Below are positions 46,502-54,729 of a DNA stretch of 64,000 nt, piece after piece. The stretch comes from Serratia inhibens (GTDB lineage: Bacteria; Pseudomonadota; Gammaproteobacteria; Enterobacterales; Enterobacteriaceae), in NCBI RefSeq assembly GCF_003591175.1, contig NZ_QYYG01000002.1, positions 496,001-560,000 on the forward strand, written 5' to 3'. The notes under the pieces are model-generated. The model searched no databases. It saw only the letters and a list, made by a program, of their open reading frames with translations, and was not told where the DNA came from. Each line of letters begins with the position of its first letter. Position 1 is the first letter of the stretch. The position numbers and the translations under genes are program-made.

Positions 46502-46969
46502 TCAGAAGCCAAAATCACTCAGGGCCGGGATATCATCCGGCCGGCGACCAAGCGGCCAATGGAATTGGCGATCTTGTTCACGGATCGGCATATCGTTGAT
46601 GCAAGCATGCCGGTTTATCATCTGGCCATCCGGGTTAAACTCCCAGTTCTCGTTGCCAAAACTGCGGTACCAGTTACCGGAATCATCGCGCCATTCATAG
46701 GCAAACCGCACTGCGATACGCGCGCCGTCGAACGCCCACAGTTCCTTAATCAACCGATACTCCAGCTCTTTAGCCCACTTGCGCTGCAAGAACTCGCAGA
46801 CCGCCTCCCGGCCATCAACAAACTCCGCCCGATTGCGCCAATGGGTATCTACAGAATAAACCTGCGACACACGTTCAGGATCACGGCTGTTCCAGGCATC
46901 CTCCGCCAAACGGACTTTCTCGATGGCTGATTCACGGGTAAATGGCGGTAACGGGGGTTTAATGCTCAT
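46502..46969 (-). CDS. DUF1348 / SnoaL-like (NTF2 fold) protein
   Basis: The 155-residue soluble protein has the NTF2-like fold of the DUF1348 family, with [33 protein letters not shown] and the conserved [24 protein letters not shown]2-fold proteins of this size can be enzymes or ligand-binding proteins; DUF1348 itself is not characterised. It is divergent from a TetR regulator with two palindromic operators between them, so it is probably that regulator's main target. Confidence 0.85.
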   Translation of the reverse strand: MSIKPPLPPFTRESAIEKVRLAEDAWNSRDPERVSQVYSVDTHWRNRAEFVDGREAVCEFLQRKWAKELEYRLIKELWAFDGARIAVRFAYEWRDDSGNWYRSFGNENWEFNPDGQMINRHACINDMPIREQDRQFHWPLGRRPDDIPALSDFGF

Positions 46970-46993
46970 AGCTCACCTCTGTGTTTAACGTTA

Positions 46994-47011
46994 AGTAGAC
47001 AGATCTGTCTA
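46994..47011. promoter_or_regulatory. TetR-type operator 1
   Basis: GTAGACAGATCTGTCTAC, a perfect 18-bp palindrome, 25 bases upstream of the DUF1348 gene. Confidence 0.88.
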
Positions 47012-47029
47012 CATAATTAAGCTAGCGCA

Positions 47030-47047
47030 TGTAGACAGAGTTGTCTA
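47030..47047. promoter_or_regulatory. TetR-type operator 2
   Basis: GTAGACAGAGTTGTCTAC shares the GTAGACAG / TGTCTAC half-sites with operator 1; its centre is 36 bases away and it lies 36 bases before the TetR gene. Two such sites allow control of both divergent genes. Confidence 0.88.
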
Positions 47048-47082
47048 CAATCAACCCGGCAAATATTTTATGAGGTGTTCTG

Positions 47083-47661
47083 ATGTCTGTTACCGTCAAC
47101 GCTCTTCCTGCACGCCAGCGCATCCTGCTGAAGGCGCATGATCTGTTTTACCGGGAAGGGGTGCGCGCCACCGGCATCGATCGCATCATCAACGAGTCTG
47201 GCGTGACCAAGGTGACGTTTTATCGGCACTTCCCCAGCAAGAACGATCTGATTGCAGCCTTTCTGGCCTACCGCCATGAGCAATGGCTGGCCTGGTTTAG
47301 CCAGTCTCTGACACGGCATGTTGCAACCCGCGGGGATGTGCTGTCGGCTTTAGTGCCCTGTCTTGAGGAGTGGTTCAACGACCCGCACTACCGCGGTTGC
47401 GCTTTTATCAATACGGCGGTGGAACTGGCGGATATGCTGCCGGAAAGCCTGAACATTGCACGACAGCACAAGGGGCAGATGGCTGAAGAAATTGCACGTC
47501 ATTTACCCGCCGGCCCGGAGCGTGAAAGGCGCGCGGCAATGCTGGGGATGCTGATCGACGGGGCAATCGTCAAAGTACAAATCGAGCAGCAGGCGCAAAA
47601 CACGCTGCTGCTGCTGAGTGGAATGCTTGAAGCGTTGGCGCTGGCTTGGTGTGCTCAGTAA
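47083..47661 (+). CDS. TetR-family transcriptional regulator
   Basis: The 192-residue regulator has an N-terminal helix-turn-helix (RQRILLKAHDLFYREGVRATGIDRIINESGVTKVTFYRHFPSKNDLI, about 11-57) and a ligand-binding domain with a conserved YRGCAFINTAVEL segment (about 105-117). The two palindromes before its start should be its own operators. It is divergent from the DUF1348 gene and overlaps the end of the convergent VOC gene by 7 bases. The ligand is unknown. Confidence 0.92.
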   Translation: MSVTVNALPARQRILLKAHDLFYREGVRATGIDRIINESGVTKVTFYRHFPSKNDLIAAFLAYRHEQWLAWFSQSLTRHVATRGDVLSALVPCLEEWFNDPHYRGCAFINTAVELADMLPESLNIARQHKGQMAEEIARHLPAGPERERRAAMLGMLIDGAIVKVQIEQQAQNTLLLLSGMLEALALAWCAQ

Positions 47662-48071
47662 TTGGCCCAGATCCCCGGCGTCACCAACTCCAGCAGGTGG
47701 CCGTCGGGATCTCGGAAATAAATACTCTCCCCGCCATGTTCCCAGGTCATACGCCCTTCTATCTCTATGTTATGCGCCGCAAGATGCCGCTCCCAATGCG
47801 GCAACTGTTCTTTCGCCACCGCCAGCCCGATATGCAATGGCCCGTTGCCGTCGTGCGGGGGAATATACCCCTCCGGATAATGTGCCCCTTTAAGCGAATC
47901 GCCCTCGATAAACAGCAGCAAGACGCTTTGTTCGCCCACGTTGTAAGCACGAAAGCGCTCGTTGGCCACCATCGCCGGCAGCTGTAACACCTGTTGGTAA
48001 AAGGCATCGGCGCGTTCGATATCGCGCACGTACAGGACCGTTTCAATCACCCGATCTATGCTGAGCTTCAT
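47655..48071 (-). CDS. VOC-family (glyoxalase/bleomycin resistance-like) protein
   Basis: The 138-residue vicinal-oxygen-chelate protein has two beta-alpha-beta-beta-beta modules: module 1 from ETVLYVRDIERADAFYQQVLQL, module 2 from GPLHIGLAVAKEQLPHWERHL. Metal-ligand candidates are Glu10, His80 (LHIGLAV) and Glu128 (HLLELVTPG). The motif IYFRDPDGHLLELVTPG is diagnostic of the family. The reaction (isomerase, dioxygenase or antibiotic-binding) cannot be told. The end overlaps the TetR gene end by 7 bases in convergent orientation. Confidence 0.9.
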   Translation of the reverse strand: MKLSIDRVIETVLYVRDIERADAFYQQVLQLPAMVANERFRAYNVGEQSVLLLFIEGDSLKGAHYPEGYIPPHDGNGPLHIGLAVAKEQLPHWERHLAAHNIEIEGRMTWEHGGESIYFRDPDGHLLELVTPGIWANY

Positions 48072-48175
48072 AATAACCTCCTGATTTATTTATACAGGTA
48101 GAGCTTAGGTAAACAAGACGGCGTTGAAATAGCAATCCGTGCCAGGCCAATAACCCTTTGTGCCTAATCGCAGGC

Positions 48176-48201
48176 AAAAAAAACGCGGCCCGAAGGCCGC
48201 G
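48176..48201 (-). terminator. Intrinsic terminator of the porin gene
   Basis: On the minus strand CGCGGCC-TTCG-GGCCGCG followed by eight T residues, just beyond the porin stop. Confidence 0.95.
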
Positions 48202-48222
48202 CTCACATTCACACTCTGTTGC

Positions 48223-49341
48223 TTAGAACTGGTAAACCAGGCCCACTGCAACGACATCGTCGGTGTTGATGCCGGCGGCTTTGGTGAAGTTGTTGTCATC
48301 CAGCAGGTTGATTTTGTAGTCAACATAGGTGGACATATTTTTGTTGAAGTAGTAAGTCGCCCCAACGTCAACATACTTCATCAGATCCTGATCGCCGTAA
48401 CCGCGGTCAATGTCCTTGCCTCTTGACTGCAGGTAAGCCACGGACGGACGCAGGCCGAAGTCAAACTGGTACTGAGCAACAACTTCAACGTTCTGCGCTT
48501 TGTTGGCATAGCCGTAAACAGAGCTGTCGCTGCTGCCGAAGCGAGTGGCGTTATAAGACTGGGTGTACATCGCCGCCAGGTAAACGTTGTTGGCGTCATA
48601 TTTCAGACCGCCGCTGTAGGCTTCGGCTTTATCGCCACGGCCAAGAATACCGGTGTAGTTACCGTTCACGCCATTTTGGTCGTTGGTGCGATCGGAGGAG
48701 AAGTAAGCGGCCGCTGCGCTGATGCCATAGCCCAGATCGTAAGACGCGGACATACCATAGCCGTCACCGTTTTGCGCCAGCACATCGCGGCCATTGTTGG
48801 ATTCAGTCGCGCTGTCATTTTTACCCTGGTATTGCAGGGCAAAGTTCAGGCCATCGACCAAACCGAAGAAGCCGGTATTACGGTAAGTCAGTACGCCGTT
48901 GGTACGCTGGAACATGAAGTTGTCTGCACCGTAAGTGTCACCACCAAACTCCGGCAGAACGTCGGTCCATGCGCCGATGTCATACAACACGCCGTAGTTA
49001 CGGCCGTAATCCAGCGAGCCGTAGTCGCCAAATTTCAGACCGGCGAAACCGACACGGGTAAAGTTATTGTTATCTTCACTTTCCGCACGGTTAAGGTTCG
49101 CCTGATATTCCCACTCGCCATAGCCGGTCAGTTGATCGCTGATTTGGGTTTCGCCGCGCAGACCAAAACGCATATAAGACTGGTCGCCATCGGAATTTTT
49201 GTCGTCGGAGAAATAGTGAAGACCATCGATTTTACCGAACAAATCCAGCTTATTGCCGTCTTTGTTGTAGATTTCCGCCGCGCCTGCTGTGCCTGCAACC
49301 AGCAACGCGGGTACTATCAGAGAGAGTACTCGAAGTTTCAT
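48223..49341 (-). CDS. ompC: OmpC-type general porin
   Basis: The 372-residue trimeric 16-strand outer-membrane porin has signal [21 protein letters not shown] and a mature start [26 protein letters not shown]. Loop 3 contains the constriction motif [15 protein letters not shown] (about residues 130-145), and the chain ends in the canonical C-terminal phenylalanine (GLVYQF). I chose the ATG at 49341, preceded by GAGGATAA, over one at 49356. It is adjacent to MicF, as ompC is in E. coli, and is expected to be OmpR-EnvZ controlled. Many loop residues differ from E. coli OmpC, as is usual for porins. Confidence 0.93.
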   Translation of the reverse strand: MKLRVLSLIVPALLVAGTAGAAEIYNKDGNKLDLFGKIDGLHYFSDDKNSDGDQSYMRFGLRGETQISDQLTGYGEWEYQANLNRAESEDNNNFTRVGFAGLKFGDYGSLDYGRNYGVLYDIGAWTDVLPEFGGDTYGADNFMFQRTNGVLTYRNTGFFGLVDGLNFALQYQGKNDSATESNNGRDVLAQNGDGYGMSASYDLGYGISAAAAYFSSDRTNDQNGVNGNYTGILGRGDKAEAYSGGLKYDANNVYLAAMYTQSYNATRFGSSDSSVYGYANKAQNVEVVAQYQFDFGLRPSVAYLQSRGKDIDRGYGDQDLMKYVDVGATYYFNKNMSTYVDYKINLLDDNNFTKAAGINTDDVVAVGLVYQF

Positions 49342-49475
49342 CGTTATTATCCTCATTAATTATGTCGAGCTATGGCCACTGCCCTTCTGAGCATTATTAG
49401 CGCGACTGTGCATTACCATTCTGGTAACAGGGATTATATTAATCCAGAAAGAAAATGATACCAAGTATCCGATAG

Positions 49476-49490
49476 TGTTTCATTGTAATT
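49476..49490 (-). promoter_or_regulatory. Candidate OmpR site
   Basis: On the minus strand AATTACAATGAAACA resembles the TTACA-n-GAAACA form of OmpR half-site pairs, about 135 bases upstream of the porin start. Additional AT-rich half-sites nearby are too degenerate to call. Confidence 0.4.
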
Positions 49491-49690
49491 AATAAATGAT
49501 TCAAAATGTAAATATGCGCGAACTTCCACAAAACATTACAGACAAAACAAATACAGCACATAATGATAAAAAATACATTAATATATTAAAAATCATATAG
49601 TTATACAAAAATATAAGAAAAAATAGATAGCCATACAAAAATCATCAACAATAAGCACATTGTGCCAAAAGCATCTCATCATTCTGGCGT

Positions 49691-49696
49691 TATAAT
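49691..49696 (+). promoter_or_regulatory. MicF -10 element
   Basis: TATAAT, seven bases before the MicF start. The -35 region is poor, as expected for an activator-dependent (OmpR) promoter. Confidence 0.65.
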
Positions 49697-49702
49697 TCCC
49701 CC

Positions 49703-49785
49703 GCTATCATCATTATTTTCATTATTACCTTCATTATCTGTAAGATAATTTTCGTACATTTCGACCGGCTTCTGGCCGGTTTTTT
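49703..49785 (+). ncRNA. micF: MicF antisense small RNA
   Basis: The transcript would start GCTATCATCATTA, identical to the 5' end of E. coli MicF, the part that pairs with the ompF ribosome-binding site. It ends with a strong terminator GACCGGC-TTCT-GGCCGGTT followed by T residues. It is divergent from the porin and upstream of rcsD, in the E. coli arrangement. The middle part differs from E. coli. It represses OmpF translation with Hfq. Confidence 0.85.
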
Positions 49786-50154
49786 ATTTCTTCACATTTT
49801 CATCAAAATTCTCCAGCAAGCACATTTTTCGCCAAGAAATAATAACCCGACGATATCATTCCCTTAATTAACTGCAGCACAAATCGCTAACGCGTCTATT
49901 TTGACTGTTGATTAATCGCATTACTTAAGAAGTGCTTAAATAGCGCTCTATTCAAGACTGAATGCGCTCAGGCCGTATTCTGATAGCCTGCCCAAATACC
50001 CGCAACGAAAGATCGCCGATACGCTACAGCGGGAGCGCCGGACCGGCTTACCCCCCAACAGCAGCGCGAATCCTTTCGACCCGGATCGCGTATTGTGATA
50101 AAAACAGTCCATTACTTTCAGCCAGCACTTTTTACAACAGATCCCGATGCCCAC
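49786..50154. other. Intergenic region between micF and the MFS gene
   Basis: 369 bases with no convincing gene or strong repeat. It is AT-rich up to about 49950 and GC-richer after. An ATG at 50095 lies in frame with the MFS gene, but the extra 20 residues are unconserved-looking. Confidence 0.45.
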
Positions 50155-51309
50155 ATGACTTCTACCCTGTGCAATGAACAGCAAAAACCCGGCGTCCCGG
50201 CGCAGATAGCCACGCGTCTGGCCTTTTTTATCGCCGGTTTCGGCATGGCCGCCTGGGCGCCGCTGGTACCTTTTGCCAAAACGCGGATCGGTATTGATGA
50301 TGGGTCGCTGGGCTTGTTGTTGCTGTGCATCGGTGCCGGCTCCATGCTGGCCATGCCGCTGACCGGCTATCTGACCGGAAGGTTGGGCTGCCGCCCGGTG
50401 ATCCTGCTCGCCGGCCTGGCATTGTGCATTGATCTCCCCTTGCTGGCGCTGATGGATAGTACCGCCGGCATGGCGCTGGCCCTGTTGCTGTTCGGCGCAG
50501 CTATCGGCATGATCGACGTTGCGATGAATGTGCAGGCCGTGGTGGTAGAGCGCGCCAGCGGCAAAGCCATGATGTCCGGCTTCCATGGTTTCTTCAGCGT
50601 CGGCGGCATAGCCGGTGCCGGTGGTGTCAGCCTGATGCTGTGGCTGGGGTTGCCACCCTTGCCGGCAACGCTGATTACCGTGCTGACCATCGCCACCCTG
50701 CTGACGCTCGCCAGCCGCAATTTACTGCGTGAGAGCGGCGGTGAAGAAGGTGGGCCCATGTTCGTGCTGCCGCGCGGCTGGGTAATGTTTATCGGTATCT
50801 TGTGCTTTATCATGTTCCTGGCGGAAGGCTCAATGCTCGACTGGAGCGCCCTGTTCCTCACCACCCTGCGCGGCGTCGAGCACAGTCAGGCCGGTTTAGG
50901 CTATGCACTGTTCTCCATCACCATGACCATCGGCAGGCTGAATGGCGATCGGGTGGTGAACGCCCTGGGCAGATATAAGGTACTGTTGCTCGGCAGTCTG
51001 TGCGCGGCTATTGGGCTGAGCCTGGCCATTGTCTTCAACAACGCGATGGTTTCGCTGGTTGGCTTTATGCTGGTTGGGTTGGGGGCCTCCAACGTGGTGC
51101 CGATCCTGTTCAGCGCGGCAGGCAACCAACAGGATATGCCGGCAAACCTGGCCATCGCCTCAGTGACTACCGTAGGCTATGCCGGCATTCTCGCCGGGCC
51201 GGCATTGATCGGCTTCATCGCCCAGTTCTCCAGCCTGACGGTGGCTTTTGCCTGCGTCGCCGTATTACTCCTGGCGGTTACCGCCAGCGCCAGAGCCGTA
51301 ACCCGTTGA
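50155..51309 (+). CDS. MFS transporter (YbjJ-like family)
   Basis: The roughly 384-residue, 12-helix major facilitator is distantly like E. coli YbjJ, with GFGMAAWAPLVPFAKTRIGI at the first helix, GMIDVAMNVQAVVVERASGK and a MSGFHGFFSVGG motif typical of this family. The substrate is unknown. The start is uncertain: the ATG at 50155 has no clear ribosome site, and one at 50095 would add 20 residues. It lies between micF and rcsD, an insertion relative to E. coli. rcsD follows 21 bases after the stop, so read-through into rcsD is possible. Confidence 0.85.
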   Translation: MTSTLCNEQQKPGVPAQIATRLAFFIAGFGMAAWAPLVPFAKTRIGIDDGSLGLLLLCIGAGSMLAMPLTGYLTGRLGCRPVILLAGLALCIDLPLLALMDSTAGMALALLLFGAAIGMIDVAMNVQAVVVERASGKAMMSGFHGFFSVGGIAGAGGVSLMLWLGLPPLPATLITVLTIATLLTLASRNLLRESGGEEGGPMFVLPRGWVMFIGILCFIMFLAEGSMLDWSALFLTTLRGVEHSQAGLGYALFSITMTIGRLNGDRVVNALGRYKVLLLGSLCAAIGLSLAIVFNNAMVSLVGFMLVGLGASNVVPILFSAAGNQQDMPANLAIASVTTVGYAGILAGPALIGFIAQFSSLTVAFACVAVLLLAVTASARAVTR

Positions 51310-51330
51310 TTCAGGAATGTGCAGTTAACT

Positions 51331-54033
51331 ATGCAAAACAAACAACTGACGATTAGCTCGAGCAATATCACCCGCTTCTTCCTGTTATTTACCGTTCTGC
51401 TGACGATTGCCATCGGCCTGTACGGCTACAACTATACCAACGCCTGGCTGGCGGAAAAAAAATATGCATTGAACGGCATCGCTAACGGTCTGCAAAAGCG
51501 CATAGACAACTATCGTTATATCACCTACCAGATCTACGATAAATTCGGCAATACCTCTTCTTTAAGCAGCGATCCCAGCCTGCAGGAAACCCGCCTGCGC
51601 CCGGACGTTTATTATGTAGAGAAACCACACAAAAAAACCGATGCGGTTATTTTTGGTAGCCATGACGACAGCACGCTGGCGATGATCGCCAAGATTTCAG
51701 ATTATCTGGATACCCGTTGGGGCGCCAAGTCTGAAAACTACGCCATGTATTATCTTAACGGCCAGGATAACAGCCTGAGCCTGATCACCACTCAACCGTT
51801 GAAAGAGCTGGCTTCTCGTTTTAGAGAAAGCTACCTGACAACATCGGCCGAGGATCGCCGGGCAGAAATGCTGCAACAGGCCAACATGCTGGACGAACGG
51901 GAAAGTTTCTCCAGCTTGCGTAAACAGCGCTTCCAGAACGCCTATTCATTTTCGATTCGCACCACCTTTAACCAACCGGGACATCTGGCTACGGTCATTG
52001 CTTTCGATCTGCCGATCAATGACATCATTCCGATCAATATGGCGCGGTCCAACTTTATGCTGCTGCCTGATGAAACCGATTTGGATGACAGCACTCTGCC
52101 GGTGGAAACGACCACCAATGCCAGCGTATCGCTGAGCGCCAGTTGGGTAGAGTTCAGCGCTCCGCTGCCGAATGCGCCGCTGAAAGTGGTGTACCGCGTC
52201 TCGGCCCTCAACCTGGCGATTGACCTGCTGCGCAACAATGTCTGGCTGATCGCCATTAATCTGCTGCTGTTGGCGCTGTCGATGATCGGCATTTATTCCA
52301 TTCGCCGCCAGTACATCCGGCCGAGCGAAAGCATGGCGGTTGAACTGGAGGCCGAACGCGCGCTGAATCAGGAAATCATTGCCAGTCTGCCTTCCGGCCT
52401 GCTGGTGTATAGCTTCGCCAGCAATTCGGTGATCGCCAGCAATAAGATTGCGCAACATCTGCTGCCCCACCTCAGCCTGCAAAAAATCGCCCATATGGCC
52501 GAACAGCATCACGGCGTCATTCAGGCAACGGTCAACAATGAGGTGTACGAAATTCGTATCTTCCGCAGCCAACTGTCACCGGAAACCTACCTGTTCCTGC
52601 TCAACGATCAGGACAAAGAAGTGATGGTGAATAAAAGGCTGCAGCAGGCGCGGCGCGAATACGATAAAAACGTGCAGGCGCGAAAACTGATGCTGCATAA
52701 CCTGGGTATCGAACTGAACCAACCGGTGCGCCAGATGCACGATTTGGCCGATCGGTTGCGCACCCAGCCGGATGAAGAACAGCAACAGACGCTGCTAAAC
52801 CAATTGGTCGCGGAATCGACGTCGGTACTGGGGTTGATTGAAAACATTACCTTGCTTACCCGCCTGGAAACGCAAGACTGGCAGCCTTCTCGCCAACCTT
52901 TCAGCCCTGCGGCTCTGATAGATGAGTTGTTGCTGGAGGCACTGCCGGCCATCAATCAAAAAGGTCTGTCGTTGTTCAACCATGTCAATCTTGACGTCGA
53001 ACAGCAATATATCGGTGACGCCAATGCGCTGCGCAAGGTGATCTCGCTGCTGGTGCACTACGCCATCATCACTACCGCCTACGGCAAGATCTCGCTGGTG
53101 ATCGATCATGAACCGGAACACCAGGATCGCCTGGTATTTCATATCAATGACACCGGCTCGGGCATTTCCAACGAAGAAATCAGCAACCTGAACTATCCGT
53201 TCCTCAGCCAAACGTTGGTGGATCGCTTTAATCATGGATCGGGTCTCACCTTCTTCCTGTGCAACCAATTGTGCAAAAAGCTCAACGGACAGTTGGACAT
53301 TCGCAGCAAGGTGGACATTGGCACCCGCTATACCATCCGTGTGCCGATGGAAATGGAGAAAAAGGACACCGAAGCACAAGAGAAACTGCTCGACGGCGTG
53401 ACCGCGCTGCTGGACGTCACTTCTGAAGAGGTGCGTGGCATCGTCACCACGCTGCTGCACGCTTACGGCGCGAGCTGCATCATTGCCGACGATCGCCAGG
53501 TTAATCGCGACTACGACGTGTTGCTGACCGACAATCCGCAAAGGGCCGACGACTATACGCTGTTGTTGACCACTGATGAAACGGGTTGGCAACAGCTTGA
53601 AAAGCGCTATATTCGGGTAAACTATAACCTGAGTGGCGCAATGATCGACGCGGTACTCATGCTGATCGAACAGCAAATGGCCGCTCTGGATCAGGAGGAA
53701 ATCGCGCTATCGCTGACTGCCGATGACATCCAACTCTATGAAAAACAATTGAAATCAAGTGATTACTATGGCCTATTCGTTGATACAGTACCCGATGATG
53801 TCAAAAAACTGTATACTGAGGCGGGCAGCAGTGATTTCAATGCTCTGTCACAGACAGCACACCGCCTGAAAGGCGTGTTTGCCATGTTAAATCTGCTTCC
53901 CGGCAAGCAACTGTGTGAATCGTTAGAACAGCACATCGCAGACGGTGATGCGCTCAAGATCGAGAATAACATCAGTCAGATTGATTTTTTCGTCAGTAGA
54001 CTGCTGCAGCAAGGTAGCCAACAACATGAATAA
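51331..54033 (+). CDS. rcsD: Rcs phosphotransferase RcsD
   Basis: The roughly 900-residue inner-membrane hybrid-kinase-like phosphotransfer protein has two helices (about 12-35 and 310-330) bounding a periplasmic domain. A degenerate histidine-kinase-like domain (about 440-680) and an ABL domain follow, then a C-terminal Hpt domain with the phosphorelay histidine at about 844 (TAHRLKGVFAML). It carries phosphate from RcsC to RcsB in the envelope-stress phosphorelay. I chose the ATG at 51331; a GTG at 51319 would add 4 residues. The end overlaps rcsB by 8 bases. Confidence 0.94.
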   Translation: MQNKQLTISSSNITRFFLLFTVLLTIAIGLYGYNYTNAWLAEKKYALNGIANGLQKRIDNYRYITYQIYDKFGNTSSLSSDPSLQETRLRPDVYYVEKPHKKTDAVIFGSHDDSTLAMIAKISDYLDTRWGAKSENYAMYYLNGQDNSLSLITTQPLKELASRFRESYLTTSAEDRRAEMLQQANMLDERESFSSLRKQRFQNAYSFSIRTTFNQPGHLATVIAFDLPINDIIPINMARSNFMLLPDETDLDDSTLPVETTTNASVSLSASWVEFSAPLPNAPLKVVYRVSALNLAIDLLRNNVWLIAINLLLLALSMIGIYSIRRQYIRPSESMAVELEAERALNQEIIASLPSGLLVYSFASNSVIASNKIAQHLLPHLSLQKIAHMAEQHHGVIQATVNNEVYEIRIFRSQLSPETYLFLLNDQDKEVMVNKRLQQARREYDKNVQARKLMLHNLGIELNQPVRQMHDLADRLRTQPDEEQQQTLLNQLVAESTSVLGLIENITLLTRLETQDWQPSRQPFSPAALIDELLLEALPAINQKGLSLFNHVNLDVEQQYIGDANALRKVISLLVHYAIITTAYGKISLVIDHEPEHQDRLVFHINDTGSGISNEEISNLNYPFLSQTLVDRFNHGSGLTFFLCNQLCKKLNGQLDIRSKVDIGTRYTIRVPMEMEKKDTEAQEKLLDGVTALLDVTSEEVRGIVTTLLHAYGASCIIADDRQVNRDYDVLLTDNPQRADDYTLLLTTDETGWQQLEKRYIRVNYNLSGAMIDAVLMLIEQQMAALDQEEIALSLTADDIQLYEKQLKSSDYYGLFVDTVPDDVKKLYTEAGSSDFNALSQTAHRLKGVFAMLNLLPGKQLCESLEQHIADGDALKIENNISQIDFFVSRLLQQGSQQHE

Positions 54034-54676
54034 CCTGAACGTAATTATTGCTGATGACCATCCTATCGTACTGTTTGGCATCCGGAAGTCACTTGAGCAA
54101 ATTGAATGGGTGAATGTCGTTGGGGAGTTTGAAGACTCAACAGCACTGATCAACAATCTGTCCAAACTGGACGCTAACGTCCTGATCACAGACCTTTCGA
54201 TGCCGGGTGATAAATATGGCGACGGCATTACGCTGATCAAATACATCAAACGCCATTACCCGCAATTGTCGATCATCGTTCTCACCATGAACAACAACCC
54301 GGCAATCTTAAGCGCCGTGTTGGATCTGGATATCGAAGGCATCGTGCTGAAACAGGGTGCGCCAACCGACCTGCCGAAAGCGCTGGCCGCGTTGCAAAAA
54401 GGCAAAAAATTCACGCCGGAAAGCGTCTCCAAATTGCTGGAGAGAATCAGCGCCAGCGGCTACGGTGATAAACGTCTGTCACCGAAAGAGAGCGAAGTTT
54501 TGCGCCTGTTCGCCGAAGGTTTCCTGGTGACCGAGATCGCCAAGAAGCTCAACCGCAGCATCAAAACCATCAGCAGCCAGAAGAAATCGGCGATGATGAA
54601 GCTGGGCGTCGAGAACGATATCGCGCTGCTCAACTACCTCTCTTCCGTCAGCATGGCACCGCTGGATAAAGAGTAA
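54026..54676 (+). CDS. rcsB: Rcs response regulator RcsB
   Basis: The 216-residue response regulator has a receiver domain with acidic pocket DD (10-11) and phospho-Asp56 (LITDLSMPG), and a LuxR-type helix-turn-helix (LSPKESEVLRLFAEGFLVTEIAKKLNRS, about 152-180). It activates capsule, motility repression and envelope genes, alone or with RcsA, BglJ or GadE. The ATG at 54026 lies inside the end of rcsD. The sequence is near-identical to E. coli RcsB in recognisable segments. Confidence 0.97.
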   Translation: MNNLNVIIADDHPIVLFGIRKSLEQIEWVNVVGEFEDSTALINNLSKLDANVLITDLSMPGDKYGDGITLIKYIKRHYPQLSIIVLTMNNNPAILSAVLDLDIEGIVLKQGAPTDLPKALAALQKGKKFTPESVSKLLERISASGYGDKRLSPKESEVLRLFAEGFLVTEIAKKLNRSIKTISSQKKSAMMKLGVENDIALLNYLSSVSMAPLDKE

Positions 54677-54695
54677 AACCTTCACGGTTAACCGA

Positions 54696-54724
54696 GGGCG
54701 CGGCATTTTATGCTGCGCCCTTTT
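54696..54724 (+). terminator. Intrinsic terminator after rcsB
   Basis: GGGCGC...GCAT-TTT-ATGC...GCGCCC stem with one-base bulge, followed by TTTT, between the convergent rcsB and rcsC genes. Confidence 0.8.
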
Positions 54725-54729
54725 GCTTT

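Larger units (their letters stand above)
49342..49702. promoter_or_regulatory. ompC-micF divergent control region
   Basis: The very AT-rich 361-base gap carries the porin promoter and the MicF promoter. OmpR-like sites are expected; one candidate (49476-49490) is listed. No protein gene is seen. Confidence 0.6.
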
